Assembly (NCBI GenBank): GCA_050011815.1
Contig: JBEKIJ010000018.1
Coordinates: 6,813-70,812, forward strand
Origin: Chersky-840 sp050011815
Lineage (GTDB): Bacteria; Actinomycetota; Acidimicrobiia; Acidimicrobiales; UBA8190
Direction: 5' to 3'
Length of the DNA: 64,000 nucleotides
The notes beneath the pieces are model-generated. The model was given only the letters and a program-made list of their open reading frames with translations, searched no databases and was not told where the DNA came from. Each line of letters opens with the position of its first letter. Position 1 is the stretch's first letter. The position numbers and the translations under genes were made by a program. Shown one piece after another: positions 42,626-52,978 of this stretch.

Positions 42626-43531
42626 TCAGCGCAGGTGGACCACGTCGCCCGCCGCCACGGTCCGGAGACATGTCCCCACGTCCACGATCAGGTGGCCCTC
42701 GGCGGTGATGTCGGCGGCGGTGCCCGTGAAGACCTCGTCGGCCAGAGAGACCCGCACCGGGGTTCCCACCGTGGTGCACCGTCGGCGGTACTGCGCCGTC
42801 AACCGTCGCCGTCCCTCGGCCTCGGCCAGGTCGACCAGCCGCTCTTCGAGCTCCTCGAGCAGGAGCCCGAGCACACCGAGCGGTTCGGGCTCGGTCCCGG
42901 TCTCGCGCCCGAGCGACGTGGCCCCGAGCACCACCGCACGCCGCTGCGCCGAATCGGCGTCTCCGAGGCCGTCGTCGAGCTCGGCGCCGAGCTCGGCATC
43001 GGGAGGGGGCCACCCGACGTTCAGCCCCAACCCCACCACCACCACCGGGGCGTCCTCGCCCCGGGCCGGCGTCGGCAGCGCCTCGGCCAGGATCCCACCG
43101 AGCTTGCGCCCCCCCACCATGAGGTCGTTGGGCCACTTGAGGTCGGGCGCCAGGCCCGCAGCCCGTTCGCACGCCGCCGCGGCGGCCAGGGCCACCGCCA
43201 CCGTGCACAGGTGGAGCTCCTCGCTCGCTACGGCGGGGCGCAGGAGCACCGACACCAGCAGGTTCGATCCCGGCGGCGCTTCCCACCGACGGCCCAGCCG
43301 GCCCCGCCCCGCGCTCTGGTAGTCGGCGACCGCCACCGCACCCTCAGGGGCGCCGCGGCGCGCCTCGTCGAGGAGGTACCGGTTGGTGGAGTCGATCCGG
43401 GCGAAGTGCGAGACGGGCCCGAAACGGGTGCCGGCCGGAGCGGGCACGACGACGAAGGACTCCCTCCCGCCCCCCGGCGCCGGCGGCCGCCGGGGCTCGG
43501 GTCCTCCCGGCCGCGTGCCCTCGGCGCACAT
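42626..43531 (-). CDS. birA: Biotin-[acetyl-CoA-carboxylase] ligase
   Basis: 301 residues. It has the catalytic domain but no N-terminal helix-turn-helix, so it is a ligase without repressor function. Marks are IDSTNRYLLDEARRGAPEG, the biotinyl-AMP loop QSAGRGRLGRRWEAPPGSNL, LKWPNDLMVGGRKLGGILAE and the C-terminal SH3-like part. It diverges from a biotin carboxylase, its natural substrate. ATG 43531 is 7 nt after TAGGGT; 14 further residues upstream are not used. Confidence 0.9.
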   Translation of the reverse strand: MCAEGTRPGGPEPRRPPAPGGGRESFVVVPAPAGTRFGPVSHFARIDSTNRYLLDEARRGAPEGAVAVADYQSAGRGRLGRRWEAPPGSNLLVSVLLRPAVASEELHLCTVAVALAAAAACERAAGLAPDLKWPNDLMVGGRKLGGILAEALPTPARGEDAPVVVVGLGLNVGWPPPDAELGAELDDGLGDADSAQRRAVVLGATSLGRETGTEPEPLGVLGLLLEELEERLVDLAEAEGRRRLTAQYRRRCTTVGTPVRVSLADEVFTGTAADITAEGHLIVDVGTCLRTVAAGDVVHLR

Positions 43532-43538
43532 GGCACCC

Positions 43539-43544
43539 ACCCTA
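43539..43544 (-). promoter_or_regulatory. Leaderless -10 of birA
   Basis: TAGGGT on the minus strand, 7 nt before ATG 43531. Confidence 0.5.
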
Positions 43545-43587
43545 CGGGCCGTGCCAGTGTGGTGGCTCCTCATCTGAAAGGCGCTGC

Positions 43588-45363
<1,776 letters not shown>

Positions 45364-45393
45364 CAGACTTGACCCGGTGACAGGCGTGATGGC

Positions 45394-46569
45394 ATGACCG
45401 GCGTCGCCGACGCGGCCAAGCGCGCCGTCCGTCAGGCGACCGAGGACCTTCACCCCGCGCTGGTCGACCTCAGCCGCGCCATCCACGACGAGCCCGAGCT
45501 CTGCTTCGAAGAGGTCCGCGCCGCCCGTCGGGTCGGCGAGATGCTCGACGAGGCCGGCTTCGACGTCGAACGCGGCGCCTACGGGCTCGAGACGGCGGTG
45601 CGGGCCCGGGTGGGATCGGGCCCCTTGTCCATCGTCATCTGCGCCGAGTACGACGCCCTCCCGACGGTGGGCCACGCCTGTGGGCACAACCTCATCGCCG
45701 CGGCCTCCCTCGGCGCGGGGATGGCCCTGGCCGGCGTGGCCGACGACCTCGGCCTGTCGGTGACGGTCCTCGGGACACCGGCCGAGGAGGGCGGCGGCGG
45801 CAAGGTCCTCCTGCTCGGGCGCGGCGCCTTCGAGGGCGCCCACGCGGCGATGATGGTCCACCCCTGGCCCGAGGATCGGCTCGGGGCCACCTGCCTGGCC
45901 GTCGACCACATCGAGGTGCACTACACCGGCCGCGCCGCCCATGCCTCGGCGTCGCCGGAGCAAGGCATCAACGCCGCCGACGCCATGGTCGTGGCCCAGG
46001 TGGCCATCGGCCTCATCCGCCAGCATCTCCGGCGCGGGGACCAGGTCCACGGCATCGTGACCAAGGGCGGAGACGCCCCCAACATCGTCCCCGAAGAGAC
46101 ACGGGGCCGGTTCATGGTGCGGGCCCGGAGCCTCGAGGACCTCGCCGTGCTGCGCCCCCGCATCCAGCACTGCTTCGAGGCGGGCCGTGTCGCCACGGGG
46201 TCCGAGCTCGAGATCCGCGACCTGGCGCCGACCTACTCCCACTTCATCCCCGACGACCTCCTCTTGGACGCCTGGCGGCACAACGCCGAAGAGCTCGGCC
46301 GGCGCTACACCGCCGACGAACGCCACGACCCCCTCCCCACGATCTCGACGGACATGGCCAACGTCTCGCTGGCGGTGCCCTCGATCCACCCCTTGATCGG
46401 CATCGAGACCAACGGGGCCGTCAACCACCAAGCCGAGTTCGCGGCGGCCTGCCTGGGACCGTCGGCCGAACAGGCCGTGTTCGACGGGGCGCTCGGCATG
46501 GCCTGGACGGCCATCGACGCCGCGACCGACGAGACGCTGCGCCACCACCTGCTGAGTCCGACCACCTGA
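45394..46569 (+). CDS. M20-family amidohydrolase
   Basis: 391 residues, peptidase M20D/AbgB-type. Metal-binding motifs are ICAEYDALPTVGHACGHNL and GTPAEEGGGGK. The lid domain has HYTGRAAHASASPEQGINA. Relatives cleave N-acyl amino acids or p-aminobenzoyl-glutamate; the substrate here is not known. The 4-residue spacing of H and GH is intact, so activity is expected. It lies 30 bp after accA and is convergent with the cysteine-repeat lipoprotein (9-bp gap). No strong ribosome binding site precedes ATG 45394. Confidence 0.85.
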   Translation: MTGVADAAKRAVRQATEDLHPALVDLSRAIHDEPELCFEEVRAARRVGEMLDEAGFDVERGAYGLETAVRARVGSGPLSIVICAEYDALPTVGHACGHNLIAAASLGAGMALAGVADDLGLSVTVLGTPAEEGGGGKVLLLGRGAFEGAHAAMMVHPWPEDRLGATCLAVDHIEVHYTGRAAHASASPEQGINAADAMVVAQVAIGLIRQHLRRGDQVHGIVTKGGDAPNIVPEETRGRFMVRARSLEDLAVLRPRIQHCFEAGRVATGSELEIRDLAPTYSHFIPDDLLLDAWRHNAEELGRRYTADERHDPLPTISTDMANVSLAVPSIHPLIGIETNGAVNHQAEFAAACLGPSAEQAVFDGALGMAWTAIDAATDETLRHHLLSPTT

Positions 46570-46578
46570 CGTTCGACT

Positions 46579-48030
46579 TCAGGATCGGAGCGATGCGCCG
46601 ATCTGGCTGACCGGGATTCCCGGGACGTTGAACCCGGTGTCGATGATCGCCGTCAACCCCGAGGCGATCGATCCATACCCACCGAGTGCGAAACACAGGA
46701 CCGAGGACGGACAGGCGATCGAAGTGAGCCAGGACGTCGTGACGCCGGTCCCACTGGGGGCAACCGGCGCCTCGAGAGAGCTCCAGGCTCCCCCGGATGT
46801 CGACGAGATGTACGCGAAGATCGCCGAGCCCGTCTTCGACAACAACGAGGGGGAGCCGTAGTAGGAACCGATGACGGTGCAGTGCAGTTCCGGCGCACAC
46901 GACACAATGGTGGGGTACGCCAGATAGTCCGGGCCCGTGGAGTTGGCGGGAAGCGGAACCACCCTGGCGGTCCAGCTCCCTCCGACGAGTGATTCGGTAA
47001 AGGGAACATAGACCTTGGCACTGTTCTCGTAGTCCCCGATGGCGGCGCAGGTGGCGTCGGAGGCACACGAGACCGACGAGAAGTTCATCGTCGTGTAGCC
47101 GACGGTGTCATCAATGTCGGCGGGACTGGGCACCTGCACCGTGGTCCAGGTCCCTCCCGACAAGGTGTCGGCGAAACCGCCGGTCGGTTCTCCGGTCCCC
47201 AGACTCGAGAAGGAGCCGACGCCCGTGCATCCACTGGCGATGCACGAAACGGCGTCGATCGAATCGAGAAGGCTGGGAGCGGGCGCATCGAGAGGGACCC
47301 AGTGGCCCGACGACAGCCAATCGATCAGTGCGCCACCGTCATCGCTCCCGTCATAGGACCCGATGACCGCGCACGCGCGGGCCGAGCCACACGAGACCCC
47401 GCTCAGCATCGTGGGGAGTTGAAGGGTGCCGGCATCGCTGGGCAAGGGTGCGGCGGTCACGGTCCAGGTGCCGGCCGAGAGGGTCTCGATGAACGGAGAA
47501 CCCTCCTCGACATCGGGCCCGACGTACCCGATGGCCGCGCACGTCCCGTCAGAGCCACACGAGACCGAGGTCAAAAAGACACCCTGACCGGTCGTCGAGA
47601 TGCCGGCGGGAAGCGGTGCCCGACTTGCCGTCCACGTCCCGTTCGCCAAGGTGTCGATCAGACCCTCGGCGGCGCTTCCGGCCACGTCATAGTCGCCGAC
47701 GGCGACACATGACGTGGTGGAGGCGCAGGCGACCGAGGTGATGTGCCCTTCGGCCCCCTCCGCGTCGGTCGGGAGGGGCGGAACCTCGGTCGCCCAATGA
47801 TCCGACGCCAGCACGTCGAAGAACGGCCTGTCCTGGGGGAAATTCGGACCGTTCTGGACATAGTCGCCGGCGGCCACGCAGAAGCTCGACGTCGGGCACG
47901 CCAACGAACTGAGCTCGGCCGAAGTCGTCGGCGGAAGCGGAGCGGGCTCGGGAAGCCAGCACGCAGTGAGCAACACCCCGGCGCCGAGGCACGCGATCAC
48001 GGCAGAGACGGACTTTCGAACGTGTCTCAC
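46579..48030 (-). CDS. Lipoprotein with eight cysteine-pair repeats (propeller-like)
   Basis: 483 residues. A lipoprotein signal (GAGVLLTACW, Cys 24) is followed by eight repeats of about 50-65 residues. Each starts with S-[LVI]-[AS]-C-x(5-6)-C-x-x-[ILV]-G-x-[YFV], for example SVSCASDATCAAIGDY, and most end with GxWTxxxxPLP. This repeat pattern suggests a beta-propeller with one disulfide per blade, exposed on the outer face of the membrane. The seventh and eighth repeats are the most divergent. Its function is unknown; binding or adhesion is a guess. TAGCCT lies 23 nt upstream and GGGGGG precedes the GTG start. Confidence 0.8.
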   Translation of the reverse strand: MRHVRKSVSAVIACLGAGVLLTACWLPEPAPLPPTTSAELSSLACPTSSFCVAAGDYVQNGPNFPQDRPFFDVLASDHWATEVPPLPTDAEGAEGHITSVACASTTSCVAVGDYDVAGSAAEGLIDTLANGTWTASRAPLPAGISTTGQGVFLTSVSCGSDGTCAAIGYVGPDVEEGSPFIETLSAGTWTVTAAPLPSDAGTLQLPTMLSGVSCGSARACAVIGSYDGSDDGGALIDWLSSGHWVPLDAPAPSLLDSIDAVSCIASGCTGVGSFSSLGTGEPTGGFADTLSGGTWTTVQVPSPADIDDTVGYTTMNFSSVSCASDATCAAIGDYENSAKVYVPFTESLVGGSWTARVVPLPANSTGPDYLAYPTIVSCAPELHCTVIGSYYGSPSLLSKTGSAIFAYISSTSGGAWSSLEAPVAPSGTGVTTSWLTSIACPSSVLCFALGGYGSIASGLTAIIDTGFNVPGIPVSQIGASLRS

Positions 48031-48084
48031 ACCGACCCCCCACTAGACCATCCAGGCTAGGCATTTCCGGCCCGGTCGGAATCG

Positions 48085-48104
48085 TCAAAACTGACGGCGG
48101 TCAG
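48085..48104 (-). terminator. Possible terminator after the mutase gene
   Basis: On the minus strand CTGAC-cgcc-GTCAG is followed directly by TTTT. The stem is short (5 bp). It lies about 75 bp beyond the mutase stop. Confidence 0.4.
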
Positions 48105-48177
48105 CTGCGGATCACCGACGTCCGCACCCTCACCGACCGGTGGACGAGAGGCGAGGCCCCCTCTTCGAGGTGAGCCG

Positions 48178-49758
48178 TCAGGTGGGCTGGTAGACGCCGA
48201 ACACCTGGCGCAGGACGTCGGACACCTCGCCCAAGGTGGCCATGCGCCGCAACGCCTCGCGCATGGGCACGAGGAGGTTCTGGGTGCCCCGGGCCGCCGC
48301 CTCGACATCGGCCAGGGCGGCGTCGACGGCCGACTGGTCCCGCTCGGCCCGCACCCGCCGGGTCCGCTCGATCTGGGCCCGCTGCTGGGCGGGGTCGATG
48401 GGAAACACCTCGGTCGTCTCGGCCGCCTCGTCGGTGAACTTGTTCACGCCCACCACGATCTTCTCGCCGTCGTCGACGGCCTTGGCGAACTCGTAGGCGG
48501 CCATCTCGATCTCGCCCTGCATGAACCGGGCCTCGATGGCGGCCACGGCCCCGCCCAGGGCGTCGATCCGCTCGAGGTACTCCCACGCCCCCTTCTCGAC
48601 CTCGTCGGTGAGCTCCTCCACGAAGTACGACCCCGCCAGCGGGTCGACGGTGTCGACCACCCCCGACTCGTACCCGATCACCTGCTGGGTCCGCAGCGCG
48701 ATCTTCGCGGCGTTGGTGGTGGGCAGCCCGAGCGCCTCGTCGAACCCGTTGGTGTGCAGGCTCTGGGTGCCCCCGAGCACCGCGGCGAGCGCCTGGAGGG
48801 TGACCCGCACGATGTTGTTCTCGGGTTGCTGGGCGGTGAGCGTGGACCCCCCGGTCTGGGTGTGGAACCGCAGCAGCTTGGACCGCTCGTCCTTGGCCCC
48901 GAACCGCTCGGTCATGATCTTGGCCCACATCCGCCTCGAGGCCCGGTACTTGGCCACCTCCTCGAAGAGGTTGTTGTGCGCGTTCCAGAAGAACGACAGC
49001 CGCGGGGCGAAGGCGTCCACGTCGAGCCCGGCCGCCACCGCCGCTTCGATGTAGGCGATCCCGTCGGCGAGGGTGAAGGCGATCTCCTGCACCGCCGTGG
49101 ACCCGGCTTCCCGGATGTGGTAGCCCGAGATCGAGATGCTGTTCCAGTTGGGCAGCTTCTCCGCGCAGTAGGCGAAGGTGTCGGTGATGAGCCGCATCGA
49201 CGACCGCGGCGGGTAGATGTAGGTCCCCCGCGCCACGTACTCCTTCAAGATGTCGTTCTGGATGGTGCCGCCCAGGCTCTGGGGCGCCACCCCCTGCTCG
49301 TCGGCCACGAGCTCGTAGAACAGCAACAGGATGGCGGCGGTGGCGTTGATGGTCATCGACGTGGTGACCTTGTCGAGGGGCAGTCCCGCCAGCAGCAGTC
49401 GCATGTCGGCCAGCGAGTCGATGGCCACCCCGACCTTGCCCACCTCGCCCTCGGCCCGCACGTGGTCGGAGTCGAGCCCCATCTGGGTGGGCAGGTCGAA
49501 GGCACACGACAGCCCGGTCTGGCCCGCCCCCAGCAGGAACTTGAACCGCTCGTTGGTGTCCTCGGCGGTCCCGAACCCCGCGTACTGCCGCATGGTCCAC
49601 AACCGGCCCCGGTACATGCTGGGGTAGATGCCCCGGGTGTAGGGGGCCTGGCCGGGCTCCCCCAACCGGCTCCCGGGATCCCACCCCTCGAGATCGGCGG
49701 GCCCGTACACGGGCCGGACCTCGATGCCCGAATCGGTCCGCCGTACCTCGTCGCTCAC
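48178..49758 (-). CDS. Methylmalonyl-CoA mutase catalytic subunit (no B12 domain)
   Basis: 526 residues, the TIM-barrel half of an acyl-CoA mutase. It matches MCM in YPSMYRGRLWTMRQYAGF, where the active-site Tyr is kept, and in the segment IQNDILKEYVARGTYIYPP, where the Arg that binds the substrate carboxylate is kept. FDLPTQMGLDSD departs from the MCM motif FDLPTHRGYDSD. Hydroxyisobutyryl-CoA mutases have other residues at the Tyr position, so an MCM or ethylmalonyl-CoA mutase is favoured. The cobalamin-binding domain must come from another gene. GTG 49758 lies 7 nt after TAACCT. Confidence 0.85.
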   Translation of the reverse strand: MSDEVRRTDSGIEVRPVYGPADLEGWDPGSRLGEPGQAPYTRGIYPSMYRGRLWTMRQYAGFGTAEDTNERFKFLLGAGQTGLSCAFDLPTQMGLDSDHVRAEGEVGKVGVAIDSLADMRLLLAGLPLDKVTTSMTINATAAILLLFYELVADEQGVAPQSLGGTIQNDILKEYVARGTYIYPPRSSMRLITDTFAYCAEKLPNWNSISISGYHIREAGSTAVQEIAFTLADGIAYIEAAVAAGLDVDAFAPRLSFFWNAHNNLFEEVAKYRASRRMWAKIMTERFGAKDERSKLLRFHTQTGGSTLTAQQPENNIVRVTLQALAAVLGGTQSLHTNGFDEALGLPTTNAAKIALRTQQVIGYESGVVDTVDPLAGSYFVEELTDEVEKGAWEYLERIDALGGAVAAIEARFMQGEIEMAAYEFAKAVDDGEKIVVGVNKFTDEAAETTEVFPIDPAQQRAQIERTRRVRAERDQSAVDAALADVEAAARGTQNLLVPMREALRRMATLGEVSDVLRQVFGVYQPT

Positions 49759-49765
49759 CCGTCCC

Positions 49766-49771
49766 AGGTTA
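49766..49771 (-). promoter_or_regulatory. Leaderless -10 of the mutase subunit gene
   Basis: TAACCT on the minus strand, 7 nt before GTG 49758. Confidence 0.5.
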
Positions 49772-49818
49772 CGGACTGCCGCCGCCCCAGGACCAGTCTC
49801 GACGGTCCCTGCCGCTGC

Positions 49819-51009
49819 TCAGGCCCCCGCCGGGGCCACGGCGTGGGGCATGCACAGATCGTCGTACTCGGCGATCACGATGGGTGCGGCATTCTCGCCG
49901 CACGCCGCGCACTGCGGGTCCCGCCGCACCTTGAAGGTCCGGAACGACTCCTCCAGCGCGTCGTAGGCCAGCAACCGGCCCACCAGGGGGTCGCCGATCC
50001 CGAGCAACATCTTGATGGCCTCGACGGCCTGGATGGACCCGATGATGCCGGGCAGCACACCGAGCACCCCCGCCTCGGCGCACGACGGTGCCAGCTCGGC
50101 GGGCGGCGGCTCGGGGATCATGCACCGGTAGCACGGCCCCTTGTAGGGGTCGAAGATCGTGGCCTGTCCCTCGAACCGGAAGATCGACCCGTGGACCACG
50201 GGGATCCGCTTCAGCAGTGACGCGTCGTTCACCAGGTACCGCGTGGGGAAGTTGTCGGTCCCGTCGACGATGAGATCGTACCCGTCGATGATGTCGAGGA
50301 TGTTGTCCGCCCCCAACCGCACGTCGTAGGTGACGACGTCGACGTCGGGGTTCAGGGCGGTGAGCGTCTTCTTGGCCGAGTCCACCTTGCGCTCGCCGAT
50401 CCGGTCCATCGAGTGCAGGATCTGGCGCTGGAGGTTCGAGGCGTCCACCACGTCCATGTCGATGATCCCGATGGTCCCCACCCCCGCCGCGGCCAGGTAG
50501 AGCGCGGCGGGCGATCCCAGGCCGCCGGCCCCGAGGAGCAGCACCCGCGAGTCGAGCAGCTTGAGCTGCCCCTCCTCCCCCACCTCGTTGACGAGCAGGT
50601 GGCGTTGGTACCGGTTGCGCTGCTCGGGCGTCAGCGTGCGCGGCGTCTTCCAGGGACGGCCCTCGTCCTTCCACCGGTTGAACCCCCCCACGAGCGACAC
50701 CACGTCGCTGTAGCCGAGCTCGTTCATGGTCTTGGCCGCGAAGGCCGACCGCACCCCACCGGCGCAGTACACGACGACCGGGGCGGACTTGTCGGGGACC
50801 CTGCCCTCGACCGAGAACTCGAGCTGGCCCCGGGGCAGATGCACGGCGCCGGGGATGGCCCCCTGCTCGTACTCGTCGGGCTCCCGTACGTCGAGCCACA
50901 CCACCCCGTCCTCGTCGAGGCGCGGCTGGACCTCGTCGGCCTGGGCTTCGCGGATGGCCGACTTGGCGTCGCTCAACAGCTCTCTGGCAGTGGCCACGAA
51001 TATCAACAC
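49819..51009 (-). CDS. Rhodanese-ThiF/MoeB fusion (sulfur carrier activation)
   Basis: 396 residues. An N-terminal rhodanese domain (about 25-120; active-site Cys 82 in VVVYCAGGVRS) is followed by a ThiF/MoeB adenylation domain with LLLGAGGLGSPAALYLAAAG and a zinc site built from CYRC and CAAC. It would adenylate and sulfurate a sulfur carrier protein for molybdopterin, thiamine or cysteine synthesis. In MoeZ the order is reversed (MoeB first, rhodanese last). GTG 51009 or the GTG at 50997 could be the start; GGAAGG precedes the latter by 11 nt. Confidence 0.88.
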   Translation of the reverse strand: MLIFVATARELLSDAKSAIREAQADEVQPRLDEDGVVWLDVREPDEYEQGAIPGAVHLPRGQLEFSVEGRVPDKSAPVVVYCAGGVRSAFAAKTMNELGYSDVVSLVGGFNRWKDEGRPWKTPRTLTPEQRNRYQRHLLVNEVGEEGQLKLLDSRVLLLGAGGLGSPAALYLAAAGVGTIGIIDMDVVDASNLQRQILHSMDRIGERKVDSAKKTLTALNPDVDVVTYDVRLGADNILDIIDGYDLIVDGTDNFPTRYLVNDASLLKRIPVVHGSIFRFEGQATIFDPYKGPCYRCMIPEPPPAELAPSCAEAGVLGVLPGIIGSIQAVEAIKMLLGIGDPLVGRLLAYDALEESFRTFKVRRDPQCAACGENAAPIVIAEYDDLCMPHAVAPAGA

Positions 51010-51164
51010 CTTCCGGGTTCCGGCTCGTGGTTCAGGCCCCCGAGCCGTCCTACGTGCAGGTAAACCCTACTACCGGGGTCAACATTCCCGCCCAAGGTGC
51101 CCGTCGGGCCGTTCGTGGGCGCCGATCGTCGGAGCCGGTGGTCGGATCGGTAGCTTTCTCGTCC
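51010..51164. promoter_or_regulatory. Divergent region between the rhodanese-ThiF and nitroreductase genes
   Basis: 155 bp. It contains an imperfect dyad GTAAACC-N10-GGTCAAC (51059-51082), whose halves match at five of seven positions. On the minus strand this reads GTTGACC, with TTGACC a possible -35 for the fusion gene. The nitroreductase -10 is at 51151. A shared regulator is possible but not shown. Confidence 0.35.
51151..51156 (+). promoter_or_regulatory. Leaderless -10 of the nitroreductase gene
   Basis: TAGCTT, 8 nt before ATG 51165. Confidence 0.45.
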
Positions 51165-51770
51165 ATGGAGCTGGCCGACGCCGTGCGCCGGCGCAGGATG
51201 GTGCGCAGCTTCTCGGGCGAACCGCTCTCCCCCGCCGTCCTCGACCGGGTGCTCGAGCTGGCCTGCTCGGCTCCGTCGGCGGGCAACACCGGGGGTTGGG
51301 ACGCCGTGGTCATGGCCGGCCCCGACGAGACCGCCCCCTTCTGGGACGCCACCACCACCGCGGAGTGGCGGGCCCGGTCCCGTCGTTGGCCCGGACTGGC
51401 CTGCGCCCCGGTGGTCGTGGCCCTCTTCGTCGCCCCCGACGCCTACCCCGCCCGCTACCGGGAGCCCGACAAACAAGACAGCGGCCTCGGGGAGGGGATC
51501 GACGCCTGGCCCGTGCCCTACTGGTTCGTCGACGGTGGCTTCGCCGCCCTGGTCATGTTGCTGGCCGCCGCCGACGCCGGTCTCGGCGCCTGCTTCCTCG
51601 GCAACTTCCGGGGCGAGGCCGCCCTGCGCGCCGCGCTGGGTGTCCCCGAGGACCGCCGCTACATCGGAGCCGTCCTCATGGGCGACCCGGGCGGAGACGA
51701 CCCGCCCTCGGCCTCGGTGGCCAGGGGGGGACGCCAACCTTCGGACGTCCTCCATCGCGCAACGTGGTGA
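51165..51770 (+). CDS. Nitroreductase-family protein
   Basis: 201 residues. The FMN-binding N-terminus is RRRRMVRSFSGEPL, followed by ACSAPSAGNTGGWDAVV and a C-terminal AAADAGLGACFLGNF. These are standard nitroreductase family marks. Substrates are varied: quinones, nitro compounds or F420-related flavins. Because CofE here lacks the FMN domain of FbiB, this could be considered as a separate partner, but the distance (18 kb) and weak similarity give little support. ATG 51165 is set by the -10 at 51151; an upstream in-frame reading is rejected. Confidence 0.8.
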   Translation: MELADAVRRRRMVRSFSGEPLSPAVLDRVLELACSAPSAGNTGGWDAVVMAGPDETAPFWDATTTAEWRARSRRWPGLACAPVVVALFVAPDAYPARYREPDKQDSGLGEGIDAWPVPYWFVDGGFAALVMLLAAADAGLGACFLGNFRGEAALRAALGVPEDRRYIGAVLMGDPGGDDPPSASVARGGRQPSDVLHRATW

Positions 51771-51784
51771 GACCACCGGGGTCA

Positions 51785-51790
51785 TAGGCT
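51785..51790 (+). promoter_or_regulatory. Leaderless -10 of the AhpD-like gene
   Basis: TAGGCT, 6 nt before GTG 51797, within 26 bp of the preceding stop. Confidence 0.5.
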
Positions 51791-51796
51791 GGCCCG

Positions 51797-52279
51797 GTGG
51801 CCCGAATAACGGTTCCCGCCGGCGACGGCGGCGACGCCGTCCAGGTGTGGAACCTCCGCCCCGAGATGGGCCGGGCCGTCACCCGTCTCGTCGACGCCGC
51901 CTACAACCAGAGCATCCTGCCCGTGCGCGTCCGCGAGGGCGCCCGCATGCGCATCGCCCAGCTCAACGACTGCCCGGTGTGCTTGGCCTTCCGGGCCACG
52001 TCGGTCAAGGACCAGGGCGTCACCGAGGACTTCTACCGCCACGTCGCCGACCACGACACGGCCGATGGCTACAGCCCCCAGGAGCACCTCGCCATCGAAT
52101 ACGCCGAGCGCTTCGCCCTGGACCACCTGAGCATCGACGACGCCTTCTTCGCCCGCCTGGCGCTCTGCTTCACCGACGCCGAGATCCTGGACCTCACCAT
52201 CTGCCTGGCCGCCTTCTTGGGCCTGGGCCGGATGCTCCGCTCCCTCGGGATCGACGAGACCTCACTCCTCGACGTCTGA
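51797..52279 (+). CDS. AhpD-like carboxymuconolactone decarboxylase-family protein
   Basis: 160 residues, all helical. The CMD core has REGARMRIAQLNDCPVCLAFR with the redox CxxC, and an EYAERFALDHLSIDD segment. In AhpD-type proteins the CxxC and nearby His act in peroxide reduction. The His expected three residues after CxxC is replaced here, so the peroxidase role is uncertain. GTG 51797 follows the -10 at 51785. Its 3' end overlaps the convergent membrane gene by 18 bp. Confidence 0.8.
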   Translation: MARITVPAGDGGDAVQVWNLRPEMGRAVTRLVDAAYNQSILPVRVREGARMRIAQLNDCPVCLAFRATSVKDQGVTEDFYRHVADHDTADGYSPQEHLAIEYAERFALDHLSIDDAFFARLALCFTDAEILDLTICLAAFLGLGRMLRSLGIDETSLLDV

Positions 52280-52879
52280 GTGCACCGGCGCCGGGTGCCG
52301 GCGCAACCGGGGCCCGAGCCGTCCCGCCACGAGCACGCTCTCCACGAAAGCCAGGACGGCGATGTACAGAGGGAAGGTGACGACATAGGCGGAGACGTGC
52401 TTCACCGTGAGCAGCGTGATCACGGCGTTGATGCACGACCCGATGTAGACCGCCGAGCTCTCCGAACCCGGGGCCCGCCACGACTTCACGACGGTGGGCA
52501 CCCCCGCCAGCGCGTCGGCCACCACCGCCGCGGCCAGAGCCACCAGACCCTGACGAGTCACCAGCCACCCGATGGTGCCGCCGATCGACAACGCACCGCA
52601 GGTGTAGTCGAGCCGGCTCAGCTTCCACACCGACTTGGGGTTGACGAACGAAGCCCCGAACACCACCAAGGGGCCGAACCCCACCGTGAACGTCAACACC
52701 GACTCCAGGCCCACGCCCTTGTCGACCTCGACGGCGAACGCCAGCAGCGGGGCCACGGCCCACAAGAGCCAGGTGACCCGATTGGGCTGTGTCTTTCCCC
52801 GGATCGTGTCCACCGCGTAGGACGTCGCCCCGGCGAGGCCGATGGCAGCGCCGAGGAACACGAAGTGGACGTTCAGCAC
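52262..52879 (-). CDS. PQ-loop-like membrane protein of unknown function
   Basis: 205 residues, about seven hydrophobic segments. Two halves carry similar blocks: SYAVDTIRGKTQPNRVTWLL in the first and ADALAGVPTVVKSWRAPGSE in the second. The first contains a Pro-Gln-like turn (QPNRVTW), as in PQ-loop/SWEET proteins. No motif identifies a substrate. GTG 52879 has no clear ribosome binding site. The gene is convergent with the AhpD-like gene and overlaps its end. Confidence 0.6.
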   Translation of the reverse strand: MLNVHFVFLGAAIGLAGATSYAVDTIRGKTQPNRVTWLLWAVAPLLAFAVEVDKGVGLESVLTFTVGFGPLVVFGASFVNPKSVWKLSRLDYTCGALSIGGTIGWLVTRQGLVALAAAVVADALAGVPTVVKSWRAPGSESSAVYIGSCINAVITLLTVKHVSAYVVTFPLYIAVLAFVESVLVAGRLGPRLRRHPAPVHSDVEE

Positions 52880-52978
52880 GGCCTCTCACTCTGCCCCACC
52901 GGGGGCGGGCGTGGGGGCTGGTGCGGCGGGCGGAGGCGTGGGCGGCGTGGCCGGAGCGGAGCGGGGCCGATTCCCCCT

